36,109 nucleotides of DNA from Candidatus Poribacteria bacterium (lineage in GTDB: Bacteria > Poribacteria > WGA-4E > WGA-3G). The stretch covers positions 1 through 36,109 of the forward strand of contig JAJEDN010000066.1 of NCBI GenBank assembly GCA_022821495.1. The letters run 5' to 3'. Below are positions 1-8,004 of the stretch, in pieces. Within the stretch, counting starts at the first letter, position 1, and every line of letters starts with the position of its first letter. A program made the translations under genes and the position numbers. Below the pieces are notes generated by a model. It saw only the letters and a program-made list of their open reading frames with translations, was not told the origin of the DNA and searched no databases.

Positions 1-150
1 AATATGCCCTATATCTGTCCCATGTGGGATATAGGGGAAACGCCCGCAGGTGGAGCGAAAATAAGACGGTGGACTCTTTGAGAAAACCGCAGTCGCTATG
101 AAACCGAAGCCCCTACCTTTAGGTAGTGGGTGCTATCACCAAACTCAACC
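1..150 (+). mobile_element. 3' end of a degenerate IS200/IS605 (IS1341-type) tnpB with right-end hairpin
   Basis: Conceptual translation of bases 1-87 ends in a short tail (..GETPAGGAKIRRWTL*). A second frame continues EKTAVAMKPKPLPLGSG. Together these resemble the C-terminal tail of TnpB-like proteins, split by a frameshift. The hairpin CTACC-TTTA-GGTAG at 113-126, inside a CCCC..GGG context (109-131), matches the usual right-end structure of these elements, which is also the 3' part of the guide (omega) RNA. Only the end of the element lies in the window. The tail and hairpin are seen; the family assignment is from memory of IS605 ends and is moderate. Confidence 0.45.
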
Positions 151-188
151 CCGAAAACTCTGGTAGATTTTAGCATTACTGATATACA

Positions 189-364
189 CTCTTAATGCTA
201 AAGTCAACCCCCTAAATCCCCCTTATCAGGGGGACTTTGAAAGTTTTGAGATTACTGATGTGCTCTTAATGCTAAAGTCAACCCCCTAAATCCCCCTTAT
301 CAGGGGGACTTTGAAAGTTTTGAGATTACTGATGTGCTCTTAATGCTAAAGTCAACCCCCTAAA
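189..364. repeat. Tandem REP-like array, 74-bp period
   Basis: A unit starting CTCTTAATGCTAAAGTCAAC begins at 189, 263 and 337, an exact 74-bp period. Two copies are complete. The third is broken at 364 by other sequence and resumes at about 435 with CCCCTTATCAGGGGGACTTT. Each unit carries the hairpin CCCCC-TTATCA-GGGGG. The same core recurs in reverse orientation at 28884-29001 and in a diverged form at 35411-35459, so this is a dispersed repeat family. No gene lies between 150 and 804. Confidence 0.85.
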
Positions 365-434
365 GAATCAGAATCAACGGTATGAATGCCTTATGGGCAT
401 TCACCGGGTATGAATGCCTTATGGGCATTCCCCG
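365..434. repeat. 70-bp insertion of two hairpin units inside the third array copy
   Basis: The third 74-bp unit is interrupted by about 70 bp. The interrupting segment holds two direct copies (379-402 and 407-430, 28-bp period) of a unit whose core GAATGCC-TTAT-GGGCATTC folds as a hairpin. A similar GAATG/CATTC palindrome stands at 12574-12588. This looks like one small palindromic repeat nested in another. Confidence 0.7.
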
Positions 435-605
435 CCCCTTATCAGGGGGACTTTGAAGACTTTGCGAAGGACGGGGGTATTGATAAATGTCAACTTATTT
501 CTGTAATTCACCATAAATCCCTTTAGGTTTCACCTGGGGCGTTCGGTTCTCAATTTCGGTCTTCTCCGTGGAACCTTTTTTCCTTACAACCGAGAAATGA
601 AAAAT

Positions 606-634
606 TTGCATTCCTTGTAAGAATATGGTATCAT
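606..634 (+). promoter_or_regulatory. Candidate sigma-70 promoter upstream of the small membrane protein
   Basis: TTGCAT (606-611) and TATCAT (629-634) are separated by 17 bases. This would start transcription near 641, leaving a leader of about 165 bases before the ATG at 805. The match is fair and not unique in AT-rich sequence. Confidence 0.35.
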
Positions 635-804
635 TAAATATACAAATATAGCGAATTGTGTGACTGCAGTTCCAGCACTGTCCACAGTCGTAACCTCACT
701 ACAATTTGTAGCGTTATTTTCCCTAAATGTTCCAGTTTGTTAGGTCCAATAATCTCTTTGGCTTATTGTTAGGCGACAATTCGGTAGATATTAAGGAACC
801 GTAA

Positions 805-1083
805 ATGCGGATGCTTTTTGTGACGTTATCAATTGTTATAGGTTTTATTGGATTTGTTTTCATTATATTGGGGGGTATCCATCCGCGTAAGTATCAAGAG
901 GCACTCTCAGACCCCGTAAGCGCAGTCCAAGTCACGCAGGTTTATACGGAGGCAACATATACGATAACAGTTGGCATCGGCATTATTAGCATTGCTGTTT
1001 TAGTCGCAGTTATTGGCATACTTTTTCAGACGAACAAACCCTTAGATCCAGAGACACAATCAATGGACAATTTTGAAGTCTAA
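805..1083 (+). CDS. Small two-helix membrane protein of unknown function
   Basis: A 92-residue protein with two hydrophobic segments, about residues 4-24 and 53-75, separated by a short polar loop containing HPRKYQEAL, and with an acidic C-terminal tail. AAGGAA lies 7 bases before the ATG. It precedes the yggS-proC-yggT block on the same strand with a 71-base gap, so it may share a transcript. I do not recognise the family. Length and topology suggest a small inner-membrane protein; no function can be assigned from sequence. Confidence 0.6.
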   Translation: MRMLFVTLSIVIGFIGFVFIILGGIHPRKYQEALSDPVSAVQVTQVYTEATYTITVGIGIISIAVLVAVIGILFQTNKPLDPETQSMDNFEV

Positions 1084-1154
1084 CCTGCTCTTGTCATCGA
1101 ACCGACTTTGGAATTGAAAAGAGATTCACAGTACCCAGTCGAGGGGTGTACCCA

Positions 1155-1874
1155 TTGAACCCGATTGTCAATAATCTTTTCAGCATTAACGAACGTATCG
1201 CCCGCGCGGCGGAACGAAGCAGTCGAACACCGGATTCAATAGAGCTCGTTGCTGTTACAAAAGGACGTTCAGTACCGGAAATGCAGGCGATTCTCGATGC
1301 AGGCGTTACAAACATCGGTGAAAACCGGGTACAGGAAGCGCAACAAAAGTACGGAGCCGTCAACGCAACCGCGGATGCCATATCTACTCGTGAAACATGT
1401 CGTTGGCATCTCATTGGTCACCTACAAAGGAATAAGGTTAAAACCGCGCTTGAGATGTTTTCGTTGATTCATTCTGTTGATAGTTTGCGGCTTTTAGCGG
1501 AAATAGCACGCCGAGCCGAAGCGCGAGCACAAGGGATAGATGTTCTAATTCAGGTGAACACGACTCGCGAAACAGGTAAGTACGGCTTAGATGCAGCGGA
1601 TTTACTGGCGTTTATGGAAGACGCGCAAGCGTATCCGACAGTAAATATCATCGGGCTAATGACAATGGGACAGTTCAGTTCTTCACCGGAGACAAACCGT
1701 CCCGCGTTCGCTTTACTGAGAGCTCTTGCTGAAAAAGTGGAGGCTCAACAGTTTCCTACGGTTACCATGCAGCACCTCTCTATGGGGATGACAAACGACT
1801 TCGAGATCGCTATTGAAGAAGGTGCGAACCTCGTTAGAATCGGTAGAGCAATCTTCGAGGTTTCAGAGGAATAG
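1155..1874 (+). CDS. yggS: YggS/PLPBP family pyridoxal-phosphate homeostasis protein
   Basis: A PLP-binding fold-type III barrel protein that buffers pyridoxal phosphate and affects amino-acid homeostasis; no catalytic reaction is established for the family. The PLP lysine lies in VAVTKG, followed by GENRVQEAQQK, WHLIGHLQRNKVK, HSVDS, GLMTM and the phosphate-binding LSMGMTNDF..AIEEGANLVRIGRAIFE. A GTG at 1146 opens the frame, but GAGGGG (1141-1146) sits 8 bases ahead of the in-frame TTG at 1155. With that start the PLP lysine becomes residue 36, as in E. coli YggS. It is followed by proC, the classic neighbour that gave the family its older name (proline synthase co-transcribed). Confidence 0.95.
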   Translation: MNPIVNNLFSINERIARAAERSSRTPDSIELVAVTKGRSVPEMQAILDAGVTNIGENRVQEAQQKYGAVNATADAISTRETCRWHLIGHLQRNKVKTALEMFSLIHSVDSLRLLAEIARRAEARAQGIDVLIQVNTTRETGKYGLDAADLLAFMEDAQAYPTVNIIGLMTMGQFSSSPETNRPAFALLRALAEKVEAQQFPTVTMQHLSMGMTNDFEIAIEEGANLVRIGRAIFEVSEE

Positions 1875-1927
1875 CCATCAATACTGTAGCCCGAAATGGA
1901 ATGGAGGGCGGTTCTACGGAGCGGGAC

Positions 1928-2776
1928 TTGATAAGTAAGACCTACCTGACCGAACCGCAAGGAATAATTAAAAATCTTCGATTAGGTGTAATAGGTGTAG
2001 GAAAGATGGGCGGTATTATCGTCCGAAGTATCGCTGACACCGTATTCCCCGCAGCACAGATTTGGGTTACCGACCTTGATGAAACGCTTGTAAAACAACT
2101 TTGCGAAGAAAAAGGGACTAACAGCGCAAGCGATGTTGTTGCCTTAGTAGAGAATACCGAAGTTATTCTCTGTGCCGTCACGCCGCCAGCGGTCCCACAC
2201 GTCTTACCCGAAGTCGCACGAGCCTTATCAGCACCACAATGGTTGATAAGCATCGCTGCCGGGGTTACGACCACAACGCTTGCATCTTACTTTGACGAGG
2301 TGCCACCTATTATTCGTGTGATGCCAAATATTTCAGCGTCGGTAGGTGCCGCGATCTCAGTCCTAACGGCGGGCAGTGCAGCGAATCAGGAACATCTTGA
2401 AGTAGCATCACAGATTTTTAATGCATGTGGCACTTCTTTGGCGATGGATGAACACCATCTTGACGCTGTCACTGGTGTGAGTGGAAGCGGACCCGCTTAT
2501 GTGGCACTCTTCATTGAAGCACTCGCTGATGCAGGTGTCCATGTCGGTTTACCTCGGACGGATGCTCAGCAACTTGCAATCCATACGGTGCTGGGGGCAG
2601 CCACGATGTTAGCCGAAACACAAGAACACCCAGCAGTATTAAAAAACCGGGTTACGACACCCGGTGGCACAACTGCTGCCGGACTCCACGCCTTGGAACG
2701 CGGTGGCTTACGCGCAACGATTAGTGAAGCCATCCTTGCTGCAACAGAACGAGCCAAAGAACTCGGCAGGGCATAA
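1928..2776 (+). CDS. proC: Pyrroline-5-carboxylate reductase
   Basis: Catalyses the last step of proline synthesis, NAD(P)H-dependent reduction of pyrroline-5-carboxylate to proline in the cytosol. Visible are the Rossmann motif LGVIGVGKMGG, IIRVMPNISASVGAA, the family signature VTGVSGSGPAYVALFIEALA, and TPGGTTAAGL near the C terminus. The start is uncertain. An ATG at 1901 has no ribosome-binding site. The TTG at 1928 has CGGAG six bases ahead. All three options leave an N-terminal leader before the Rossmann strand, where the family normally begins within a few residues. Part of that leader (1944-1964) copies a sequence that works as a ribosome-binding leader at 24188-24208. Located 53 bases after yggS. 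Confidence 0.93.
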   Translation: MISKTYLTEPQGIIKNLRLGVIGVGKMGGIIVRSIADTVFPAAQIWVTDLDETLVKQLCEEKGTNSASDVVALVENTEVILCAVTPPAVPHVLPEVARALSAPQWLISIAAGVTTTTLASYFDEVPPIIRVMPNISASVGAAISVLTAGSAANQEHLEVASQIFNACGTSLAMDEHHLDAVTGVSGSGPAYVALFIEALADAGVHVGLPRTDAQQLAIHTVLGAATMLAETQEHPAVLKNRVTTPGGTTAAGLHALERGGLRATISEAILAATERAKELGRA

Positions 2777-2812
2777 TTTCTGGAGTAACAAACGAGTACC
2801 TAAACGATAATT

Positions 2813-3076
2813 ATGCTCAACTTTGCTTGGTTCATCGCTCAACTGCTTGAGATTTACACAATAGTGGTTTTTGCAAACGCAGTGCTCTCTTGGTTTGTTT
2901 TTGGCACACAGAATTCAGTCATTAGGCAAATCTACTGGTTCACAGGTCGCCTCGTCGATCCAGCTTTAAGACCGATCCGTAGCCTCCTTGAACCCGTGTC
3001 TCGAAATTTTGGTATTGACATTTCACCTTTTGTACTGATTATTCTGTTACAGATTTTGACTCGGATGCTCTGGTGA
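2813..3076 (+). CDS. yggT: YggT family membrane protein
   Basis: An 87-residue integral membrane protein of the YggT/YlmG family, which in other organisms is linked to cell-envelope or division functions and, in plastids, nucleoid distribution. The sequence shows two hydrophobic segments with the family pattern between them: AVLSWF, then LVDPALRPIRSLLEP and the GIDISPFVLIILLQ block. It sits between proC and the ileS position, the usual yggS-proC-yggT-(divIVA)-ileS-lspA order, but no divIVA is present here. The ribosome-binding site is weak. Confidence 0.88.
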   Translation: MLNFAWFIAQLLEIYTIVVFANAVLSWFVFGTQNSVIRQIYWFTGRLVDPALRPIRSLLEPVSRNFGIDISPFVLIILLQILTRMLW

Positions 3077-3188
3077 TATACAAACGGAGATACCAACCCG
3101 CTTGATGCAGTAGAACTCAGAGATGGCTTACACGAAAAGCGGAACCTCATCAAACTGACAAGTGGTTCAGAGACGATAGTACGAAAAT

Positions 3189-5840
3189 ATGAAAAAACCA
3201 AATTCCCCCGCAAAAAATGCGACGCGTAAACGGGGTAGAACCGCCAAGCCAGATGAGAAACCCCAATTGACAGAACGGACAAACGAAAAAAACGTTCTGA
3301 AAGTTTGGGAAACCCTCAATGTTTATCCGCTCGCGAACAAAAAAACAACGTCCGTAGAGCGCACTGCGCCAAATGTGAGTGACCCACCAGACGATTCCGC
3401 TCAACCAGAAACTTACGTCCTTCGGGAAATGCCGACTTCTGTTCACGCCCTGACGCTTGACACGCTTTCCAGAAAGATCTGCCAAGACATTTTCCTCAAA
3501 GCCTCGTTGATACAAGGACACGACGTTACATACGTTCCCGCGTGGGAAACCTATCCGCTTTGGATTGAGGAAAGCGTTGTTGCTGAGTCGAAATCTAAAT
3601 CCCCACTCAAACTATCTGTCCTTCGCAAGCGATGTCGCGCACGACACAAACAGGAATTGGAAGTCCAAAAACAGAAATTCTATCAACTCGGTATCTTTGC
3701 GGATTGGGACGCTTCGCAGAAAACACTTGAATCCCGGCAAGAAGCGAGACTCATCGCACTCATCAGTCGACTGCGGGATTCTGAGTACCTGCATGATTTG
3801 CCGCAACTGAGCCCTTGGTGTCCGAAATGCACCGCTCCAATCAATGAAGCGAATCTTCTACAAGTACCGACGCACGCGTTGAACGGTTACGTGAAATTTC
3901 CATTCACTTCTGGGTTAGAAGAATTCGGTATTGATGTCTCTTTTTGTGTTCAGATGCCACACCTATGGGAAGTCGCCGGTATCGTTGAACTCGGGATTAC
4001 CACGAAGGGTACCTATCGGCTCACCAAATTTGGGGACGAATATCTCCTTTTTGCTGAACCGCAGTTTGAATATTTTTGTAAACACCTCGCTAAAAGACAG
4101 CCTAAACCGAAATTGGTGAAGAAAATCAAGGCGACTGAACTTGCAGGGTACACTGTAGCACATCCACTCTTTCCATCCAAAGCGTTAAAGATTACATGTA
4201 TCCCTGAAACGTTAATCACAGAGACCGATGACGAATTAAGCCCTGTCTTAAAATCGGGTGTTATGCCGCTAAACCCTGCCCATCATCAACACAGTTACGA
4301 TATCGCCCAAGCGTTAGAGATAAATGCCACGCCTATTTTCGATGAAACCGGAAAATTCACTGAAGAGGCGGCACAATTGTGCGGTTTGTATCTGTTTGAT
4401 ACAGAAAAGTTTATTGTTCCGCAGTTAGAAAAGTACGGCTATCTGCTAAAAACACATAACGATGAAGTACATGCACCTCACTGTCCGCGCTGCAAAGAAT
4501 TAGCCGTTTTTCGACCGTGTTCAAAATGGGTGTTTTCGACTTCAAAAAACCACAACACCACACAACTTCTCCACGCGCAAGAATATTGGGATAATTATGG
4601 CGATACGGAACATAGACGAATTGGTGACATCCGGGATGTTGTCCTTAATTTTCGAGAATTGCAAGTTTCAACACAACGCCAGTGGGGCATGCCGCTGCCT
4701 ATCCTGCTCTGCGACCAGTGTGATGAACCGCTTACCGATAAAAATACGCTCAACGCAATCCGTAATTCTATTCAACGAAGTTTTGAATTTTGGTTTGGAT
4801 TAAGTATTGAAGAACTTCTGCCCGCAGATACCCGTTGTCTCAATTGTAATTCGGGCGACTTTCGCAAAGAGGCGACTCTGATCGATAGTCATTTTGCCAA
4901 TCTGCTTCAAACCATTGACAACTCTGACTTCAAAAAACCGCTCGGCGGGCACACCAGTGTCATGTTTGTACCACAAACGGGTATTGACGATTCTGAATGG
5001 ACAAAATGGTTGGCTGAAATCAGCATCATTTCCGCTGCGTTGAGCAGAAGCCGTCCAGTTAAAGAAAGTCAACCTTTTAAGCAACTAACCCTTAAGGCAC
5101 TACCGAAAATTAATGGTGAAGTGCGGATTGAAGACGCATTTCTTGACAAATATCCGGCTGATGTCATACGCCTCGTTGCTATGGCACCGAAAGTCAGGGC
5201 AAAGCAGGCGGTGCCTAAACAACTTGAGAGGCTTGCAGAAAGTTACTTGGAGCAATATCAGCAGCTCCAAGCACTATTGGATGATGTACAGGAACACCTC
5301 CATCCGTTCCTGCTGGATTCCGAAAATGTGAGCAAGAGAAAAAGGAAAGACGCATCTTCGAGGGACCATACAAACCCTGAAGCAACTCGAGGAGATAAGA
5401 AAAGAGAGACTTCTACGAAGAAAATCCTCTCAATTGATTCACTCGCGGTAATCGTTACAGCGCAGCTTTTAGAAGAGGTCCAGCAGGCTTACCAACAGGA
5501 GAATTTCCACGAAATGTGGACAAGGTTAACGAATTTCTGTCAGGACGACCTTCGTTTTTATGTCCGCGCTATGGAATCTGAGCATCCAGCACTGAATACG
5601 CTTTCACAAATAACTACTGAGATCCTGAAACGATTCGCACCCTTGACACCTTTTCTCGCTGAACATTTCTATCGGTTCGTTTCTATAGAGGGCGCGACCA
5701 ATAGTCATAGTATTTTTCAGAAAAACGGGCACTTGCACTCGCCTCTGGTTGGACAAAATTTAGAGCCTACCGATACAAAAAAAGACGAGGCAAAAGCGGA
5801 ATGGGAGGCACGCAAGCGCGCATACGATGCAAAATCCTAA
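3189..5840 (+). CDS. Isoleucyl-tRNA synthetase paralogue lacking catalytic motifs
   Basis: An 883-residue protein following the architecture of class Ia IleRS. Residues 35-46 (NVLKVWETLNVY) match the start of the family. Residues 94-127 (SRKICQDIF..QGHDVTYVPAWETYPLWIE) match the Rossmann half. SPWCPKC (208-214) opens the CP1 editing insert, HAPHCPRCK (428-436) and STQRQWGMPLPILLCDQC (494-511) match the second half, and DKYPADVIRL (653-662) follows the KMSKS position. The HIGH tetrad aligns with TLDT (89-92), WDCHG with WETYP, and KMSKS with about ALPKI (637-641). The editing TAPGHG aligns with LNPAHH (361-366). The first 75 residues are Lys-rich and low complexity. The reading frame is intact and overlaps lspA by 14 bases. 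I infer a non-aminoacylating paralogue; fold membership is confident, function unknown. Confidence 0.8.
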   Translation: MKKPNSPAKNATRKRGRTAKPDEKPQLTERTNEKNVLKVWETLNVYPLANKKTTSVERTAPNVSDPPDDSAQPETYVLREMPTSVHALTLDTLSRKICQDIFLKASLIQGHDVTYVPAWETYPLWIEESVVAESKSKSPLKLSVLRKRCRARHKQELEVQKQKFYQLGIFADWDASQKTLESRQEARLIALISRLRDSEYLHDLPQLSPWCPKCTAPINEANLLQVPTHALNGYVKFPFTSGLEEFGIDVSFCVQMPHLWEVAGIVELGITTKGTYRLTKFGDEYLLFAEPQFEYFCKHLAKRQPKPKLVKKIKATELAGYTVAHPLFPSKALKITCIPETLITETDDELSPVLKSGVMPLNPAHHQHSYDIAQALEINATPIFDETGKFTEEAAQLCGLYLFDTEKFIVPQLEKYGYLLKTHNDEVHAPHCPRCKELAVFRPCSKWVFSTSKNHNTTQLLHAQEYWDNYGDTEHRRIGDIRDVVLNFRELQVSTQRQWGMPLPILLCDQCDEPLTDKNTLNAIRNSIQRSFEFWFGLSIEELLPADTRCLNCNSGDFRKEATLIDSHFANLLQTIDNSDFKKPLGGHTSVMFVPQTGIDDSEWTKWLAEISIISAALSRSRPVKESQPFKQLTLKALPKINGEVRIEDAFLDKYPADVIRLVAMAPKVRAKQAVPKQLERLAESYLEQYQQLQALLDDVQEHLHPFLLDSENVSKRKRKDASSRDHTNPEATRGDKKRETSTKKILSIDSLAVIVTAQLLEEVQQAYQQENFHEMWTRLTNFCQDDLRFYVRAMESEHPALNTLSQITTEILKRFAPLTPFLAEHFYRFVSIEGATNSHSIFQKNGHLHSPLVGQNLEPTDTKKDEAKAEWEARKRAYDAKS

Positions 5841-6330
5841 AAAAAGTAAAGAGCGGAACATTATACCCTTAATCTGTGTAGCTATTCCGGTGTTGATACT
5901 GGATTGGGGCACCAAGTGGTTGGTCCAGAATTATATCACGCAAGGAACAGAGGTGATTCCGATTATTCCGGGTTTCTTTAACCTTCGGCACGATAGAAAT
6001 ACGGGAGCGGCTTTCGGTGTGCTCGCTGGACATAGAGTTTTGCTTATTCTTATTACTATAGTCGCGCTGGTTTTCATTTTCTCCTATTATCTGCGATTCA
6101 GGGAGAGTCGGTGGATGCAGGTCTCATTAGGTTTTTTACTCGGCGGTGCTATAGGGAATTTCATTGACCGACTCTATTTGGGTGAAGTTGTCGATTTCCT
6201 TCAGTTCGGTATAGTCAGTCGACGGATTTTTTGGCCCACTTTTAACGTCGCTGATGTTTCCGTCTGCATCGGTGCTGGTATGCTAATTGTTTATCTGTTC
6301 CGCATCCGAAATCAAGATCAGCCGTCCTGA
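5827..6330 (+). CDS. lspA: Lipoprotein signal peptidase (signal peptidase II)
   Basis: A membrane aspartyl protease that cleaves the signal peptide of prolipoproteins after lipidation of the lipobox Cys. The 167 residues contain four hydrophobic helices. Family motifs are present: DWGTK, FNLRHDRNTGAAFG, GGAIGNFIDR, VVDF with catalytic Asp123, and FNVADV with catalytic Asp143. The ATG lies inside the end of the upstream IleRS-like gene (14-base overlap), which indicates translational coupling and preserves the common ileS-lspA arrangement. A putative substrate, a lipoprotein, is encoded at 12619. Confidence 0.96.
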   Translation: MQNPKKSKERNIIPLICVAIPVLILDWGTKWLVQNYITQGTEVIPIIPGFFNLRHDRNTGAAFGVLAGHRVLLILITIVALVFIFSYYLRFRESRWMQVSLGFLLGGAIGNFIDRLYLGEVVDFLQFGIVSRRIFWPTFNVADVSVCIGAGMLIVYLFRIRNQDQPS

Positions 6331-6393
6331 CCGGTTGGTGTGCTTCGCTGCATTATGAGAATTGATGTTGTTCTTCCTCAGTGGAGGTGATCC

Positions 6394-6957
6394 ATGTATA
6401 AGTTTAGTATCCAATTGTTATTGATGAGTTTACTTGTTTTTCTTTTGACGCTGCCACACGCAAACGCTCAGTTTCAAACCACGCCTCCAGGACAGGAAAC
6501 ACAACAAGGAGATCCTGCTGACTACAGCGAAAGCGCGCTGCGTCGATTTGAGATTATCACGCTGAGTTCCCTACCATTCACAGCGATTCACAGTTATGTC
6601 GCTGTCAGGGGGATAAAAATGTATCGTGAGAACATATTCGCCCCTGAATTGACCCCTAAGGACTATCGGATGGTTGGGATCGGTGCCGTCTCATTGTCTC
6701 TGTTTATTGGTGTATGGGATTGGCTACATACTCGCAACGTTGACCGGTCAGCACCACGCGTGCCTGAACCGAAAGCACCGCCAACGGAAGAGGATGATCC
6801 TGTTGAAGGCACGATCGCGCGTCTCTCCAAAACAGATCCTTACACAGCAAGATATAGAAATATGTCTTTACAAAACGCGATGCGTAACAACCTAAATGGA
6901 TGGGCGAATGAACCCGGTAGCGGTTTTGTGATGCCTTTCCTTCAGATTCGCTTCTGA
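6394..6957 (+). CDS. Exported or membrane-anchored protein of unknown function
   Basis: A 187-residue protein with a signal peptide (hydrophobic residues 7-20, likely cleavage after AHANA, before QF). Two further hydrophobic stretches lie at about residues 53-67 and 90-107. A Pro/Glu-rich linker (PEPKAPPTEEDDP) follows, then a polar tail ending in an aromatic residue (FLQIRF). GTGGAGGTG precedes the ATG. It follows lspA by 63 bases and may share its transcript. No known domain recognised. Confidence 0.65.
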   Translation: MYKFSIQLLLMSLLVFLLTLPHANAQFQTTPPGQETQQGDPADYSESALRRFEIITLSSLPFTAIHSYVAVRGIKMYRENIFAPELTPKDYRMVGIGAVSLSLFIGVWDWLHTRNVDRSAPRVPEPKAPPTEEDDPVEGTIARLSKTDPYTARYRNMSLQNAMRNNLNGWANEPGSGFVMPFLQIRF

Positions 6958-7020
6958 GTTCAAGTAGACCGACCCCTGTTATTTTTCACAAGAGACACCT
7001 GGAAACTCGCAGCCCTCTTT

Positions 7021-7049
7021 AACTGATAACCGAAAACTGAAAACTAAAG
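7021..7049. repeat. Heptamer-type ACTGAYA short repeat upstream of fmt
   Basis: AACTGATAACCGAAAACTGA and the following AAACTAAAG form degenerate tandem ACTGANA units six bases before the fmt start. Related units stand at 10484-10503, 12493-12510 and 30050-30133, all in short intergenic gaps. Confidence 0.55.
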
Positions 7050-7055
7050 TCAAAA

Positions 7056-8000
7056 ATGCGTATTCTTTTTATGGGGACCAGTGAGTTTGCTGTGCCAGCA
7101 CTCAGAGAACTGGTCACTCACAAGTTTGAAATCGTTGGTGTTGTGACACAACCTGACCGGCCAAGTGGACGCGGAAAACGGCTTAGTGCTTCACCTGTTA
7201 AAATCCTCGCGACAGAATATAATTTATCGATCTACCAACCCGAAAAAGTGAGAGAGCCAAGTTTTCTACGCACCCTTGAACGCCTCGCACCAGACGTAAT
7301 TATCGTCGCTGCCTTCGGCCAACTTCTACCACAAACCGTTTTGGATATTCCGCCGTGCGGGACTATCAATTTACATCCGTCCCTACTCCCGAAATATCGC
7401 GGTGCGGCACCGATTCAATGGGCGTTGATTAACGGGGAAACCGAAACGGGTGTAACACTTATGCTATTAGATGCAGGCGAGGATACTGGCGATGTTATTT
7501 CTACTGCCTCTATCCCAATTCGAGATGAAGATACTGCATTCACATTAACAGAACAGTTAGCGGAACTTGGCGCGAGTCAGCTTGCCCGACTTTTGACGGA
7601 TATGCCAATGGGGACCCCGCCACTAGCGACACCTCAGAACGCCGCGGCGGCAACGCATGCACCACGGCTCACAAAGGAGAACGGACACATTGATTGGCAT
7701 CAACCGGCAACAACGATTCATAATCTTGTAAGGGGCACCGCGATCTGGCCCGGTGCTTATACCTTCTTTCGGGACAATCTCCGACTCAAGATTATTAGTT
7801 GTCAACCGCTTCCACAGATGCTCGCTACCCCTGCTGGGACGCTGGAAATAGTCGAGAAACGAAAGCTACGCGTTGCGACAGCAGAAGGAACGCTACAACT
7901 CCTGAAAATTCAACCGGCAACCAAGAAGGTTATGGAAGCGGATGATTTTATTAACGGTTATCAGGTACAGACAGGCGAACAATTTTTGACAGTATCATAA
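7056..8000 (+). CDS. fmt: Methionyl-tRNA formyltransferase
   Basis: Transfers formyl from 10-formyl-tetrahydrofolate to Met-tRNA(fMet) for translation initiation. The 314 residues show the N-terminal MRILFMGTSEFAVP, TQPDRPSGRG, and the catalytic block NLHPSLLPKYRGAAPIQWAL with Asn105 and His107. Asp143 follows in LDAGEDTGD. These match E. coli Asn106, His108 and Asp144. The C-terminal tRNA-binding domain starts at about residue 205 with VRGTAIWPGAYTFF. No strong Shine-Dalgarno is visible; a short heptamer repeat lies immediately upstream. The next gene starts 4 bases after the stop, so the two are probably one operon. Confidence 0.97.
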   Translation: MRILFMGTSEFAVPALRELVTHKFEIVGVVTQPDRPSGRGKRLSASPVKILATEYNLSIYQPEKVREPSFLRTLERLAPDVIIVAAFGQLLPQTVLDIPPCGTINLHPSLLPKYRGAAPIQWALINGETETGVTLMLLDAGEDTGDVISTASIPIRDEDTAFTLTEQLAELGASQLARLLTDMPMGTPPLATPQNAAAATHAPRLTKENGHIDWHQPATTIHNLVRGTAIWPGAYTFFRDNLRLKIISCQPLPQMLATPAGTLEIVEKRKLRVATAEGTLQLLKIQPATKKVMEADDFINGYQVQTGEQFLTVS

Positions 8001-8004
8001 AATT

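Noticed and set aside
189..440. CRISPR array
   Set aside because: The repeats are 74-bp units with identical 'spacers', only three copies, and no cas genes. It is an ordinary tandem amplification.
3077..3229. Open frame of 50 codons continuing after the yggT stop
   Set aside because: It has no start codon, and a run of this length is not unlikely by chance. It overlaps the IleRS-like gene start in another frame.
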